The position numbers and the translations under genes are program-made. Positions 10,499-20,914 of a stretch of DNA of 64,000 nucleotides are shown here, one piece after another (position 1 is the first letter of the stretch; the number at the start of each line of letters is the position of its first letter). The notes beneath the pieces were generated by a model. That model did no database searches. It was not told where the DNA came from and was given only the letters and a program-made list of their open reading frames with translations. The stretch is from Myotis daubentonii (Eukaryota > Chordata > Mammalia > Chiroptera > Vespertilionidae): assembly GCF_963259705.1 (NCBI RefSeq), contig NC_081851.1, positions 59,356,855 to 59,420,854 on the forward strand. Reading direction: 5' to 3'.

Positions 10499-12028
10499 GA
10501 AGGCAGGTGACTCAATTATTAGAATAAATTCTTTGGAGGAGGAGAGGTTTCAGAGAAAGTTATTCCTCTTCAGGATAAGTTACAGTGACAACAGGAAGAA
10601 GCACCTGTTCTGGGTTACAACTTGCTTCATTATCTTGAATGAAATTGCATGAGATTGTGGTGCAAGAAGTGACTTCAATCATTTTGGAACATTGAAAAGA
10701 AGACAGACAATTGTAGTGATGGCAATTCTAAGTCCTTGGCACTGGTTTAACAAATGATTATAAGGACTAAACCCTCGTACGCTTGTTAAGTGAGAAAAAA
10801 ATAAATAAATCACTCCCTAGTTCAGGCTGCCATTGCTTGGCTATTGCCTCACTTGAAGCTGAAACCATTTAGCCATTGTGGAAAGTCTCTATGTATAAAA
10901 GAAAATACTGCCTGTTGGTAATTAATACCACCATCACCACCAACACCAAGAATGAATATCTTGAAATTGTTTTCATCCTGTGTCTTTCATTGCTGTGGTG
11001 TTGGTATTTTTTGGATGCTTGACTCTTTTATAGAAACTGAAACGTCATTAGGTGGAGATGGTGAGGGGGAGGGAATGCTTTGACTCAACCTAACAACTTG
11101 ATCCCTAACATCAGTCAAATTAGAAACGAACACTTCCTTGTTTTCACATTAACCTTGTTCTTATTTGTGCATTTTGCCTCAAAACCAGTAATGTGCTATG
11201 TTTGCATTAAAGAAAGGAGAAGAGAAGGAACTCTGATGGCCTTCATTAGAGGTAGTATATATAGTAGATTGACTATTATCCTGGACTTTTAGAAACATTT
11301 TCCCTTAAAGAGTCTTTGAGTAATTCCTCAGGGATGAGCAAGACATTTCAGGGAAAAATTAACCTTAATTTTAGCAAATGAAAGTCACTTGGTAGAGTCT
11401 AAGAGTAATTTGCTAAGTAGTAGCTTGGAAGCATCAAAGAAGTAAATTTCCTCATAAATTACCTGAATTCCTGTCAAAAGGGTATTCAGCCAGACTCTCT
11501 AAAGAAAAATTAACATGTCTTAACATTTTATGGGTCATCTTTCATGATATTTTTTAAGTGTGAACATTTATAAAAAATACTGTGTAAAATTTCAGGGGTG
11601 TGCACAGGTTCACTGCACTATGTTAAAGACTCTATAGCCATGCATTTGCCTTCCTTCCATCTTACATGCTGGTCATACTGACTACTCACTGATTATAATT
11701 CCTCCTGAACTCCATACCCCTTACCTTTGCTATGCTTTTCAACAATTACAAGCGACAGGGCTATTATTCTAATGAACTGAGATCATTTGACAAATGCTAT
11801 ATTTGTTGTGCCATTATTCAGGCTACAATTGACTCACAGTATCAAAGCTATGGTTATCGTTTCAGATTGGCAGTAACATTCATGAGACAAAAACACTTTA
11901 ATCTAATGCTACAATTAGTTAGCTTTATTAGAAGGATAAGAAGTGAAAATATAACATGTACAACATCTTCATCTCATTAGGAGGCCTGACAGGTATCCAT
12001 AGAAGCAACTTCTCTTATCTCCTCATGG
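10499..12028. other. unassigned DNA
   Basis: No gene or recognised repeat. Open frames at 11080-11292 and 11732-11980 are short and without known domains. A small CAC/ACC-rich patch lies at 10928-10948. Confidence 0.4.
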
Positions 12029-12036
12029 CTATAGGG

Positions 12037-12210
12037 CAGAGGTCCTCAAACTTTTTAAACAGGGGGCCAGTTCACTGTCCCTCAGACATTCCACACATGC
12101 GCACTGCGGGCCCGGGACGAGTCGGCTGCTAAGCAGGACAGGCAGCGGCAGCAAAAACACCCGGCGGGCTGGATAAATGTTTTCGGGGGGCCGCAGCTTG
12201 AGGACCCCTG
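12037..12210. mobile_element. Miniature hAT element with exact 8-bp duplication
   Basis: Terminal inverted repeats 'cagaggtcctcaaact' and 'agcttgaggacccctg' bound a 174-bp element. Duplications 'ctataggg' at 12029-12036 and 12211-12218 are perfect. The middle is GC-rich with several CpGs ('gcactgcgggcccgggacga'), in contrast to the AT-rich flanks. The small decay suggests a lineage-specific, fairly young insertion. No coding sequence. Confidence 0.96.
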
Positions 12211-12218
12211 CTATAGGG

Positions 12219-12797
12219 TATATATGTCTGCCATGGTTGAGAACCTTGACCTATTGAAAGGCATATCTCTCTTACCCACCAATTTTATGTCATTATATTC
12301 GAAGGCTTGCATGCTAACACACATCTTACAATCCAGAGTGGTGGCATACAACAAAGGAAGTATAAACTACTCTCTTCATTTGTCTTAACTACTGTTTAAA
12401 AAAAAAATTCAAGCAGAATTTCTATCAGCCCAGACCTAATATTAACCATTTATTCACTTTGCCCTTTGACCTCTAAAATATTTTAATGTTGGATTGGTAC
12501 AGTGATAAGGATCTGTATCATAGTGCCAGTCCTAATTTCACAAAAGTTTACAATGTAGTATGGATTATGAAATAACAAATAATTATGAGAAAATGTAGAA
12601 TACAATCAGCAGTATAAAAAGATGTGTAAATCAAATGCCTCAGTTTAGTTCTGCTGAGGTTGAGATGGCATCATTAAACCTTCATGGAGATGATAACATG
12701 TGGGGTTCAAAAGAGAGGCTAAATTTGTCTGATTTTTATACCAAAATAAACAAACAGTTTGAAAAGTTATAACTTCTTAATAGAAATGTGATCTTTC
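12219..12797. other. unassigned AT-rich DNA
   Basis: Nothing recognised apart from an A run at 12399-12408. Confidence 0.4.
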
Positions 12798-13140
12798 ATT
12801 ATTCCATTCATTTATTGATGGGCACTTGGGCTGCTTCCAAATCTCAGCTATTGTAAATAATGCTGCAGTGAACATAGGGCTGTATACAGTCTTTCAAATG
12901 AGCATTTCAGGTAAATTTGGGTGTATTCCCAGAAGTGGATTCACTGGGTCATAAGGCAGTTCCATCTGTAATTTTTAAAGGAGAATCCATACTGTTTTCC
13001 ACAGTGGCTGCACCAATCTGCATTCCCACCAACAATGCACAAAGGTTCCCTTTTCTCCACATCCTTGCCAATTATATTCATCAGGGATATTGGCCTATAA
13101 TTTTCATTCTTTGTAGTGGTTTTGGAATTAGGATACTACT
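12798..13140 (-). mobile_element. L1 ORF2 fragments, antisense
   Basis: Reading the minus strand gives the 3' part of L1 ORF2. The plus-strand motif 'cacagtggctgcaccaatct' is the antisense of the conserved [11 protein letters not shown] stretch near the ORF2 end. 'ttcccaccaacaatgcacaa' and 'tattgatgggcacttgggct' follow the usual order. After about 13072 the text jumps to 'atcagggatattggcctata', the antisense of the far-upstream ENYRPISL region of the reverse transcriptase. An internal deletion or second fragment is therefore present. No intact frame remains. Confidence 0.85.
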
Positions 13141-14842
13141 TCTTGATCCATAGGTTCAATAGACTTTTGTGAAACCTAGTGCAATTCTTTTTTTTTTACT
13201 CAAGTTCAAATGCAGCTGATTTAAGAGTGGTTTTGGTAATACTTGTTTTTTGTTAGTTTGTTGTTATTGTTGTTTTTGTATTAGCTTTTAGTATAGGTTG
13301 AATTTCATAAAAACCTTTACGTCTGCTTGAGAATATGTGTTTGGTGACTTGACTCGGTTTGGCCTACTGTGTGGGGCCATAAATCACATTTCATTTGTTT
13401 TTCTTCAGCAGCTAAAGAAAGTTGTGTGCTATTCTGTACTCTATGTTGTCTTATAATGAAACAGGCAAACACTGCACAAAAGTCACGGGTGTCTTCACTA
13501 TATACTAAAAATTCTTCACAATACACTAAGAAGCTTTGGTGTTTGTTGAAATAAACTCCAGTTTTTCCTATGTGTTATGTGTACTGTGCATGTGATAATT
13601 CTAGATGTGAGACTATACATTGATGAAACTACAGATAATTTCCAGCTCTGGAGGGTCAGGGTTTCCATATTATTGTGATCTAAGTTCTTAGGTGGCAAGA
13701 TTTAAGCCTCTGTCACGATCACAGTCCCAGCTGCTTCTGGCAACCACAGGGTTGATAAACAGTCTCTGCCATGAGAGTTCTCTGCCACCTAAATCTGATC
13801 GCTCCAGGCTGCCCTTTGTGGAGGCCTGTGTGTATTTTATAAAAGGGCTTGGGGGCTGGACTAGCTTTCTGGACCTGTAAGGCTCTAGAGACTTAAGTCT
13901 TTCTTCGGTGTTACTACTCTTTTAAAAATCGTATTCATGTGCTAAATTTCTTGGTAACATTTTATTAGAAAAAAATTATTTCATAACCAAAATTTTAAAA
14001 AAAATCATACTGTGCCTAGAATGACATTGAAGACCCTTCATTAACTTGACTCGTTTCTCTTTCTAGCATCAACTCAACCTGCTATATTCATCATATGTAC
14101 AGCTTCTTTAATAGAACAGCACATGTCTTCAGAGGGAAAACAGGTGACTTTTCTGAAAGCACACGACTAGCAAGTTTTCGAGCAGGTATCAGAGCCCAGG
14201 TTTTGGGCTGGTAAATTTAAGGATGCCCTGTATGTTACAGAATTCCCGAGGCAGCGTGCATTTTCATAGTGAATGCAGTAGTGATTGGTGTTCTTCAGAG
14301 AGATCTGCTGATTTTATATCTTGACAATGCGAGTGGGTGATAAAACTTTGTTTCATAAAAGATGGAATTCATTTTAAACTTCCGAAGTTACAGAAAACTA
14401 CTCAGCGAGTTGGCCAACTCATCATTATGCGTTGATAGGTTTATTATTATTACCACAGGAGTAGTGCTGGCATCAGATTGTAATAGTTTCAAATGCATTA
14501 ATTTTATGGTCATGTTAAATTATTACTAAAGATATAGGGATATTGAATCATATTTCATTGATTTTTCACATTTCCATACAGATAAGCGTATAATTGCGTT
14601 AATTCTTTATGGTTTTCTTTGGAAGATGATATACCAATTCACTTAGGAACATCCATGCATTTCTAATAACCAGTCTTTCCATAACAAAACTACTTTATTG
14701 AAGCTACAGTTTTATTTAAATTCAAGATAGTGTTCTTAACTCAAAATAGCACAGAAAAGAGTAAAAAGAGATGGACCTGACTTGCAGAAAATATTATATA
14801 TACTTCATTGTCTTGTAGTAGTATTTACATCATTATATAATA
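13141..14842. other. unassigned DNA
   Basis: No gene was recognised. About 14110-14230 ('gaaagcacacgactagcaag') faintly resembles a MIR core but too weakly to call. The remainder is AT-rich. Confidence 0.35.
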
Positions 14843-15050
14843 CCTATATATATAAAAGCCTAATATGCAAATTGTCCCCATGGGACTTTGACCGGGAGAC
14901 CAGGCGTTTGATCACTTGCTATGATGTGCACTGACCCCCAGGGGGTGGTGTGGGATTAAGGGAGGCCCTGGCAGGCAGTCAGAAGGCCCCAATGGGCTCT
15001 GATCACTGGCCAGGCTTAGGGACCCTACCTGTCATGCACCAGACCTCTAG
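14843..15050 (+). mobile_element. Non-autonomous Helitron (Helibat-like)
   Basis: Starts 'cctatatatataaaagccta' after A (14842) and ends 'catgcaccagacctctag' before T (15051). The start of the body, 'atatgcaaattgtccccatg', differs from the copies that carry 'taagtgtcc', so it belongs to another subfamily. The 3' hairpin is decayed ('tgtcatgcacc'). 208 bp, non-coding. Confidence 0.92.
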
Positions 15051-15122
15051 TGTATATCATAATTATAAATATAATAAGATATAAACTACTTTATATAACA
15101 TATAATTATATTATCTATAATA

Positions 15123-15248
15123 TACATGATGGAGCAAAAGTAGTCTATAGTATGTGAAACAAAGATTTTATTTTTGTGTTATTATTTATTAATTATTGTA
15201 TTATTTTCCATAGGAACAACTGTAAAACTACTTTTGCCACACATTGTA
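15123..15248. mobile_element. Mariner-type MITE
   Basis: Inverted ends 'ggagcaaaagtagtcta' and 'aactacttttgccacac' are about 90 bases apart around an AT-rich core 'ttattaattattgtatta'. The ends lie in TA-rich sequence, fitting TA target sites of Tc1/mariner elements. Relatives occur at 36415-36537 and 50240-50323. Non-autonomous. Confidence 0.85.
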
Positions 15249-15492
15249 TATATTATAGGTCAGGTAGTTTTGCATGAAAAAGACTGCATATGGATGTAGC
15301 CATTGATATAATAAGTCACATGCAAATGTACATATTGATGCTAAAGAAAATCGAAGGGAAACTAAGGGTGACTCAAGGCAAACTATAGCTACTCTGATCA
15401 TTTAGTGTGAAATATCAGAAAATGCCATTTCCTTAGGATAGGAAGTTACATGTTCACATTCTGATGCTCCTGGTTTCTAGCTGGGTACTTTA
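15249..15492. other. unassigned DNA
   Basis: Short AT-rich spacer between a MITE and a VES SINE. Nothing recognised. Confidence 0.4.
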
Positions 15493-15506
15493 AGAAACCA
15501 TTTAAG

Positions 15507-15730
15507 CCGAAACCGGTTTGGCTCAGTGGATAGAGCGTCGGCCTGCGGACTGAAAGGTCCTAGGTTCGATTCCGGTCAAGGGCATGTACCTGGGTTGCGG
15601 GCACTTCCCCAGTAGGAGATGTGCAGGAGGCGGCTGATCGATGTTTCTCTCTCATCGATGTTTATAACTCTCTATCTCTCTCCTTTCCTCTCTGTAAAAA
15701 ATCAATAAAATATATTAAAAAAAAAAAAAA
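15507..15730 (+). repeat. VES SINE, near full length
   Basis: Plus-strand VES with A box 'tggctcagtgg', B box 'ggttcgattcc', two copies of the 'ctcatcgatgttt' type motif, and an A-rich tail ending in a run of As. Flanked by the 14-base duplication 'agaaaccatttaag' (15493-15506 and 15731-15744). The clean pol III boxes and exact duplication point to a young copy. Confidence 0.98.
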
Positions 15731-15822
15731 AGAAACCATTTAAGTCTTTGGGTCTGAGCTTATGCAACTGGAAAATCAGAAATATATATTACATCGGAAA
15801 TGTCCAGCCTATCTACTTGTCT

Positions 15823-15840
15823 GCCTGTCTGTCTGTCTAA

Positions 15841-15890
<50 letters not shown>

Positions 15891-15920
15891 CCATCTATCT
15901 ATCTTTCTATCTATCTACTT
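15823..15920. repeat. (GTCT)n(ATCT)n microsatellite
   Basis: A few GTCT units followed by about 18 ATCT units with interruptions ('accatctatc', 'tttctatc'). The plus strand is open in one frame and would give an Ile-Tyr-Leu-Ser run, which is a repeat artefact. Confidence 0.96.
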
Positions 15921-16889
15921 GTTGACATGGAACCTTTCAAAATAAAATTTTAGAAATAGTAAAATAGATGAAAACTGACTTATTCTTGTTGAAGCTGGTG
16001 AAGGGCTTTGCTTCATTGACTGTTTCCCTTTCTTCTTCCAAAGATCAATCAGTATCTCTTATCCTCTTCTAGCTTCTGTTTTCTTGCGGAGTCACCTCTC
16101 AGGATAATATTATTTTTTGAAAGATAATATGACAAAAAACTGGTCGAGGTGATCTCTCAGTTTTCCTTATATTTGAACAATTAACGATTGAATGGAAGGA
16201 GAGGACCCTTAAAATGATTATAAATTTAAGATTAACATCTCTTCCCTTCCTCTGAAATCACCCTGTAGGTTATCAAAGTAGATGGTTTGAGGTAAATTCT
16301 AATTGTATTTGCTTATACAAGGCTAACCAAATCAGTTTTTAAAATAAATTCATTTTTCTTATAAATGTGTAGGTTCTTGGATCAGTGCCATCCTGTTAAT
16401 ACCCTAACTCAAATCTTCTTAAGTACTTATATATTGATTTGCACTTTTATTTCTAAAATATCTTAACTATTTATTCATATATATGAAATCACACAAAATT
16501 CAAATGAATTTATAATCTTCTGTATAAATTTTAAGTGTTTGTAATTTTCTAGTATGTCTCTATTGCACTTATGATTGCAATTTCATTACATTTATAAATT
16601 TAATTGAGGAGAATTCATATTTTCACTGACTAGGATTATAATATATTTTATTAATAATCATATCTTCTTTTATATTTCTCACTAAAGTTTCATGATTTCA
16701 TACAGGATTTATATGTTTCTTGTTAAATGTTTTCCCAGTTATATTTTAATATATAGGTTTTTCTTTTTTATTATTTTTTTAGTAGGATGCTTTCCTTCAT
16801 TATATTTTTATAATTGATAAATGCCTTAAAGAAATAAATAACCTAGGGGCCAATACATTGAGGCTGGCTTTTGCACATTTATATAACAA
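15921..16889. other. unassigned, very AT-rich DNA
   Basis: No gene or named repeat. AT content is especially high at 16420-16860. Confidence 0.45.
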
Positions 16890-17068
16890 CTAGAGGCCTG
16901 GTGCATGGATTTGTACACCAGTGGGGTCCCTTGGCCTAGCCTGTGCCCTCTTGCAATCTGGGAACCCTCGGGTGAATGTCAGAATCCTGGTGCCTGGATT
17001 CAGCCCGATCCCCGCAGGCCAGAACTAGGGACCCCACCAGTGCACAAATCCATGCACTGGGCCTCTAG
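16890..17068. mobile_element. Short Helitron derivative with inverted 3' ends
   Basis: Left edge 'ctagaggcctggtgcatgg' and right edge 'ccatgcactgggcctctag' are Helitron 3' ends facing outward. The inverted arms are about 42 bases long with only a few mismatches and extend to 'agtggggtccct' on the left and 'agggaccccacc' on the right. Flanking bases are A (16889) and T (17069), like a Helitron target site. The centre ('aatgtcagaatcctggtgcc') is unrelated to the arms. Same design as 1183-1354. Confidence 0.8.
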
Positions 17069-17630
17069 TCCTATCTAATAAAAGGAAACATGGTAATTAG
17101 CCGTACCTCCGCTACCCTTCCCATTGGCTAATCAGGGCAATATGCAAATTAACTGCCAGCCAAGATGGCGGCCGGCAGCCAGGCAGCTTGAAGCAAACAT
17201 GAGGCTTGCTTGCTTCAGTGACAGAGGACTCCAACGTCCCCCGCCTGCTGCTGCCAGCCTCTGAGCTTGCAATTTGAAACATTGTTACAAATATAGAAGC
17301 TAAACAAAACCCCAGAAACCTGCTTTCAGCCGGCTGGGATCTCAGAGCTGGAGTTGAAACAGTGTTTCGATTATAGAACCCAAACAAACCAGCTACCTGC
17401 TTTCAGCTGCGGAGGCCCTTTAAGAGCTGTAGTCAAGCCTCAGAGCTAAAGCTGGCCCAGAATAAAAAAGAAAAAGAAAAAAAATGAGCAGTTGGGAGCT
17501 TCAGTCACCCACCAGCCTGAAAACAGCCCCTCACCCAGACTGGCCAGGCACCCCAGTGGGGACCCCCACCCTGATCCAGGACACCCTTCAGGGCAAACCA
17601 GCCAGCCCCCACCCGTGCACCAAGTCTCTA
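17069..17630 (+). mobile_element. Non-autonomous Helitron abutting its neighbours
   Basis: Starts 'tcctatctaataaaaggaaa' directly after the CTAG of the preceding unit. The subfamily motif 'aatatgcaaattaactgcca' and 'gccaagatggcggccggcag' follow. It recurs in reverse orientation at 44220-44337 and 47100-47364. It ends in 'acccgtgcaccaagtctcta' at 17630, where the next Helitron begins without a spacer. Contains an A-rich patch 'aaaaaagaaaaagaaaaaaa' near 17466. No coding sequence. Chimeric interior cannot be excluded. Confidence 0.85.
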
Positions 17631-18045
17631 TCCTATATAGTAAAAGAGTAATATGCCTCCCGGCACTGGGATCAGCATGACACGGGGCAGCGTCCAAACC
17701 CCCTGATCGCCCTGTGGCTCTGTGTGTGACAGTGGGCGGGGCCACAACCTCCCTATCCGCCCTGCTCTGTTCCTGACAGGGGAAAGCGCCCCAACCCCCT
17801 GATCAGCCCTGCTCTGTGCCTGATAGGGGGGAGCTCCCCAACCCCCTGATCAGCCCTGCTCTGTGTGTGATAGAGGGCAGCGCTCCCCCCCACAGGCCCT
17901 GCTCTGTGTGTTATGGGGTAGAGCCCTAACCTCCCCATCGGCCCTGCCCTGAGTGTGACAGGGAGCGGTGACCCAACCCCCCAATCGGCCCTGCTCTGTG
18001 CGTGACGGGGGGAGCTCCCCAACCCCCTGATGGGCCCTGCTCTGT
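17631..18045 (+). mobile_element. Helitron 5' part carrying a tandem repeat
   Basis: Starts 'tcctatatagtaaaagagta' immediately after the preceding element. The body is a degenerate tandem array of a roughly 55-65 bp unit: 'ccctgctctgtgtgtgacag', then G-rich 'gggggagctccccaaccccc' and 'tgatcggccc'. The same array is seen in antisense at about 46390-46640 inside another Helitron, so the array belongs to the family. No 3' hairpin end is seen; the element is joined to an inverted Helitron 5' end at about 18046. Confidence 0.85.
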
Positions 18046-18157
18046 GTGTGACATGTTTCCATGCTTGTGCATTGAGCATCTGCCCCCTGGTGGTCAGTGC
18101 ATGTCATAGCTATTAGTTGAAAGGTTGAATGGTTGCTTAGGCTTTTATATATACAGA
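18046..18157 (-). mobile_element. Helitron 5' end, inverted
   Basis: The minus strand starts 'tctgtatatataaaagccta' at 18157 and reads the family block 'gaccaccagggggcagatgc' and then 'aagcatggaaacatg', as in the copy at 975. Its 3' end is missing: at about 18045 it meets the plus-strand tandem array. The junction joins two Helitron left parts tail to tail. Confidence 0.85.
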
Positions 18158-18179
18158 TGATACAATAGAAAAAACAGCA

Positions 18180-18285
18180 GGTTAAAATACATAGAACCTT
18201 GACTGCACTTGAGTTTTTTGGGACTTTGGTTAAGTGTGTCACTTAATATCTCTGAACCTGATTTTTGCTCTTGTCTGAAGTACAG
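18180..18285 (-). repeat. MIR SINE fragment
   Basis: On the plus strand the decayed MIR antisense order appears: 'cttgactgcacttgag', 'gggactttggttaagtgtgt' and 'cacttaatatctctgaacct'. Ancient and truncated. Confidence 0.55.
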
Positions 18286-18490
18286 AACTTAGACAAGTGG
18301 CCCACAAACTATGCTTGCAGGCCAGACTTGGCCCACCATCTTGTTTTGCAAATATTTTAATGGGACACAGCTACTTTCATTTGTTTACGTATTTCCTATG
18401 GCTGCTTTCCTTCTGCTAAGGTAAAGCCGAGTAGTTGTGAAAGACCCTGTGGCCCACAGAGCTAAAAAACTTACTATGTGATCTTTTCCA
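18286..18490. mobile_element. hAT-Charlie-like relic
   Basis: Motifs 'gtggcccacaaactatgctt', 'taatgggacacagctacttt', 'tttacgtatttcctatggct' and 'gagtagttgtgaaagaccct' follow the order of an old mammalian hAT (Charlie group) non-autonomous element. Ends and duplication are not preserved. Family name from recall. Confidence 0.65.
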
Positions 18491-19604
18491 GAAATGCTAC
18501 TGACCCGTGGACTAGACTATACTTTCTTCAACTCAAACTATATATATATATTAAATCAAAGCCCAGCTCTTATCAGCTTCTTATTTTTCCTTACCTTTTG
18601 AACCATCAATCAATAATTAATTTGAGGAGCTTATTTGTTGGTTTCATACCAAATGTCACAAATATCATTTTCATGCACTCAGGATGATGTTGCCAGTCTC
18701 CCTGATTAAATTAGTAGCTATTTCATTTTCCTGTCTACCTGAAATGAAAATGGAAAGAGAAGGCAAAAAGGGTGCAGAAAAATGAAAAAATATAACATTT
18801 AATTGAAATCACATGAATATTTTATGTTGAAAAACATGTAATTACCTAATTGTGTTTCAGCCATGCTCCCCTCCCTGCCCTGGTGTGAGAGACTGGTCAT
18901 TTCATCTCCACTGGAGTTCAAGTCTGCACTTTCACATTTCATCTGGTCAAAAACAACCAATTCACTTTAATTGCTTAGATTTTTATTTGGCATATATTGT
19001 CCTTAATTATTAATTCATTATTTCAACCAGCAATCACTGGTTATCATATGAAGCTTTAAATTGTGAGAAGGCAAACTAAAACCTCTAAGAAGTCATTCTT
19101 TCCTAATAAAAGTCAATATTGTTTTGCTATTTAATCAATGAAATTTTAGGCAGACTTTCTTTGTAGAGCCAGCTGAAGAATGGTGAAACACATTCTAAAC
19201 TTACGTTTAAAAATCACTTACAGCATGATGAGAGCACTCCTCTGAACAAAGAACACGTGCTCCCCCCAGAATGTGTTTGTTATGTATATTCAAAGTGATT
19301 CCTTCATGAAAACCCTTTTCAATGTGATTGAAATTACAGTTGACTTGTATTCAATTTTACTGTGCATAGTATGGTGAAGGCCCAGTGAATGTAGTAAAAA
19401 GAGAATGGCCACAGTGTTTCATTGATTTTTTCAAACAGAAAATGCAGGGAACTAAAAAAAATATATATTAAAATATGTTTTTTTTTTATTTACATCAAAA
19501 GTATAGTATGCTATTTGACCAAGTTTTCTAATTTCAATGCATGTTATGTCTGCTGCTTATGGAAATTCATAATGAACCACGTGGAGAGCTGGATGATATA
19601 CGCT
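18491..19604. other. unassigned DNA
   Basis: No gene or named repeat was recognised. Mostly AT-rich; 19130-19260 looks single-copy. Confidence 0.4.
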
Positions 19605-19830
19605 GAGTAATTACAATGTTCCAAGTGCTGCTGCTATTGATGCTAGTATAGCTGTTTCCTTATTTAATGTTGACTGTAGAGAGCCCTGTGCACTAGGCTC
19701 TTGTTGTTATTGGATTTTGTTTGCTTTCATTGTGTAGTTGAGGATGCTGAGGCTGGGGTAACGTGTACACTGAAACATAGAACCGAAAAACAGCAGAGCC
19801 AGATTTCAAACCCAGGTCTCCTGGCTTTAG
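19605..19830 (+). repeat. MIR SINE
   Basis: Plus-strand MIR. The order 'acaatgttccaagtgctgct', 'aggatgctgaggctggggta', then 'cagagccagatttcaaaccc' and 'aggtctcctggctttagaca' matches the MIR body and 3' part. Strongly diverged. Confidence 0.7.
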
Positions 19831-20914
19831 ACATCCAAATTGAATAAGGAAAAAAAATATGTTCTATTTCACCAAGCTGACTTTTGCTCTGGTTTGCTGA
19901 AATCTACATCAATAATAAGATGAGTGAAATCTTGGTTTTAAAAAAAGGACAATTAGAACAAAATCCTGTTTGGTGCTATTTGAAAACTTTTCATTGTCAT
20001 TTGTCAACTTGAAAAAATATGAAACATCAGCAAAAATGAATAATAGAGTGGGCACAGAGAAAGAAAAGATAAAAGCAAATCTTAATAGCAAAGTCAAATT
20101 TTTTTTGGGGGGGTGGTTATTATTTAAATCAGATTTTAAGTGTGCGTTTTCTTTGTGCCCTTGCTGCTTCCAGTGCTATAGCACCATAGTGTTATAGTCT
20201 AATCCCTCCAGTATTTAGGAACGATCCCAGCAGAGAGCCTAATTGAACCCTGTTCAATGCTGCATAAATGACATGGAGGGTGCAGCATGCCATACCGGTG
20301 CACCTCGTGATTAGCAGGAGATGACGGGTCTTTATGGCAGTTACCAAGTCAGAGGGATCCAGCTTCCCTAAGCACAATGGATCCGCTGCCCTCACCCTGC
20401 AGCTTTTGTTAACTCTGTGGAAGTCTTCCCAGCCTGTCTCCAAAACAGCATGAGTTCTGAAGAGGTTTTTAGTTCCTGCTGCTGAATAGAGCACATTCAA
20501 TACCTTGTCAGCTTGCAGCAGTGCTTACAAGAACCCTTAGCCCAGCTTCCTTTATGTAAAGCTGTTGGCAGGGAGTAAAGAGCTGCGTGGACACCTGGAT
20601 TCGTGTTGAAAATGGCTTGTGTTTCCAGGCACACCTCCGATGCAGCATGCATGGGCTGTAAAGCAAATGCCCATCAAGTGAACAGGTTCTTCCCACAGAT
20701 CACATTACAGAAGCATGGTCAGGTTTTTTAAAGTCTCACTTAAAGCCTCAGTGGTCCGGATATTTCTGTGGCAAAATAAAATTATGTTGAAAAAAAAATT
20801 CTGTACCTGTTTCCTGTTGGAACCCACTCCTCTTCCTAAAGAATTAACCTTTCTTAGATGGTATTATTTTCTGCCTTGAGTAGAAACCCTCTCTCAGGCA
20901 TTAATTGCTTACTG
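19831..20914. other. unassigned; 20200-20700 looks single-copy
   Basis: No repeat family was seen. The block 20200-20700 has a balanced base composition, few homopolymers and no stop-free long frame, and could be conserved non-coding DNA. That is a guess from appearance and no comparison was possible. Confidence 0.3.

Noticed and set aside
15507..15580. tRNA-like head of VES SINEs as tRNA genes
   Set aside because: A and B boxes are present, but the sequences do not fold into a complete cloverleaf and continue into the SINE body and A-rich tail.
17753..18242. Overlapping repetitive minus-strand frames (108 and 130 codons)
   Set aside because: They translate a tandem array inside a Helitron ('HTQSRA'-like repeats). 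The frame stays open because unit length is a multiple of three in places.
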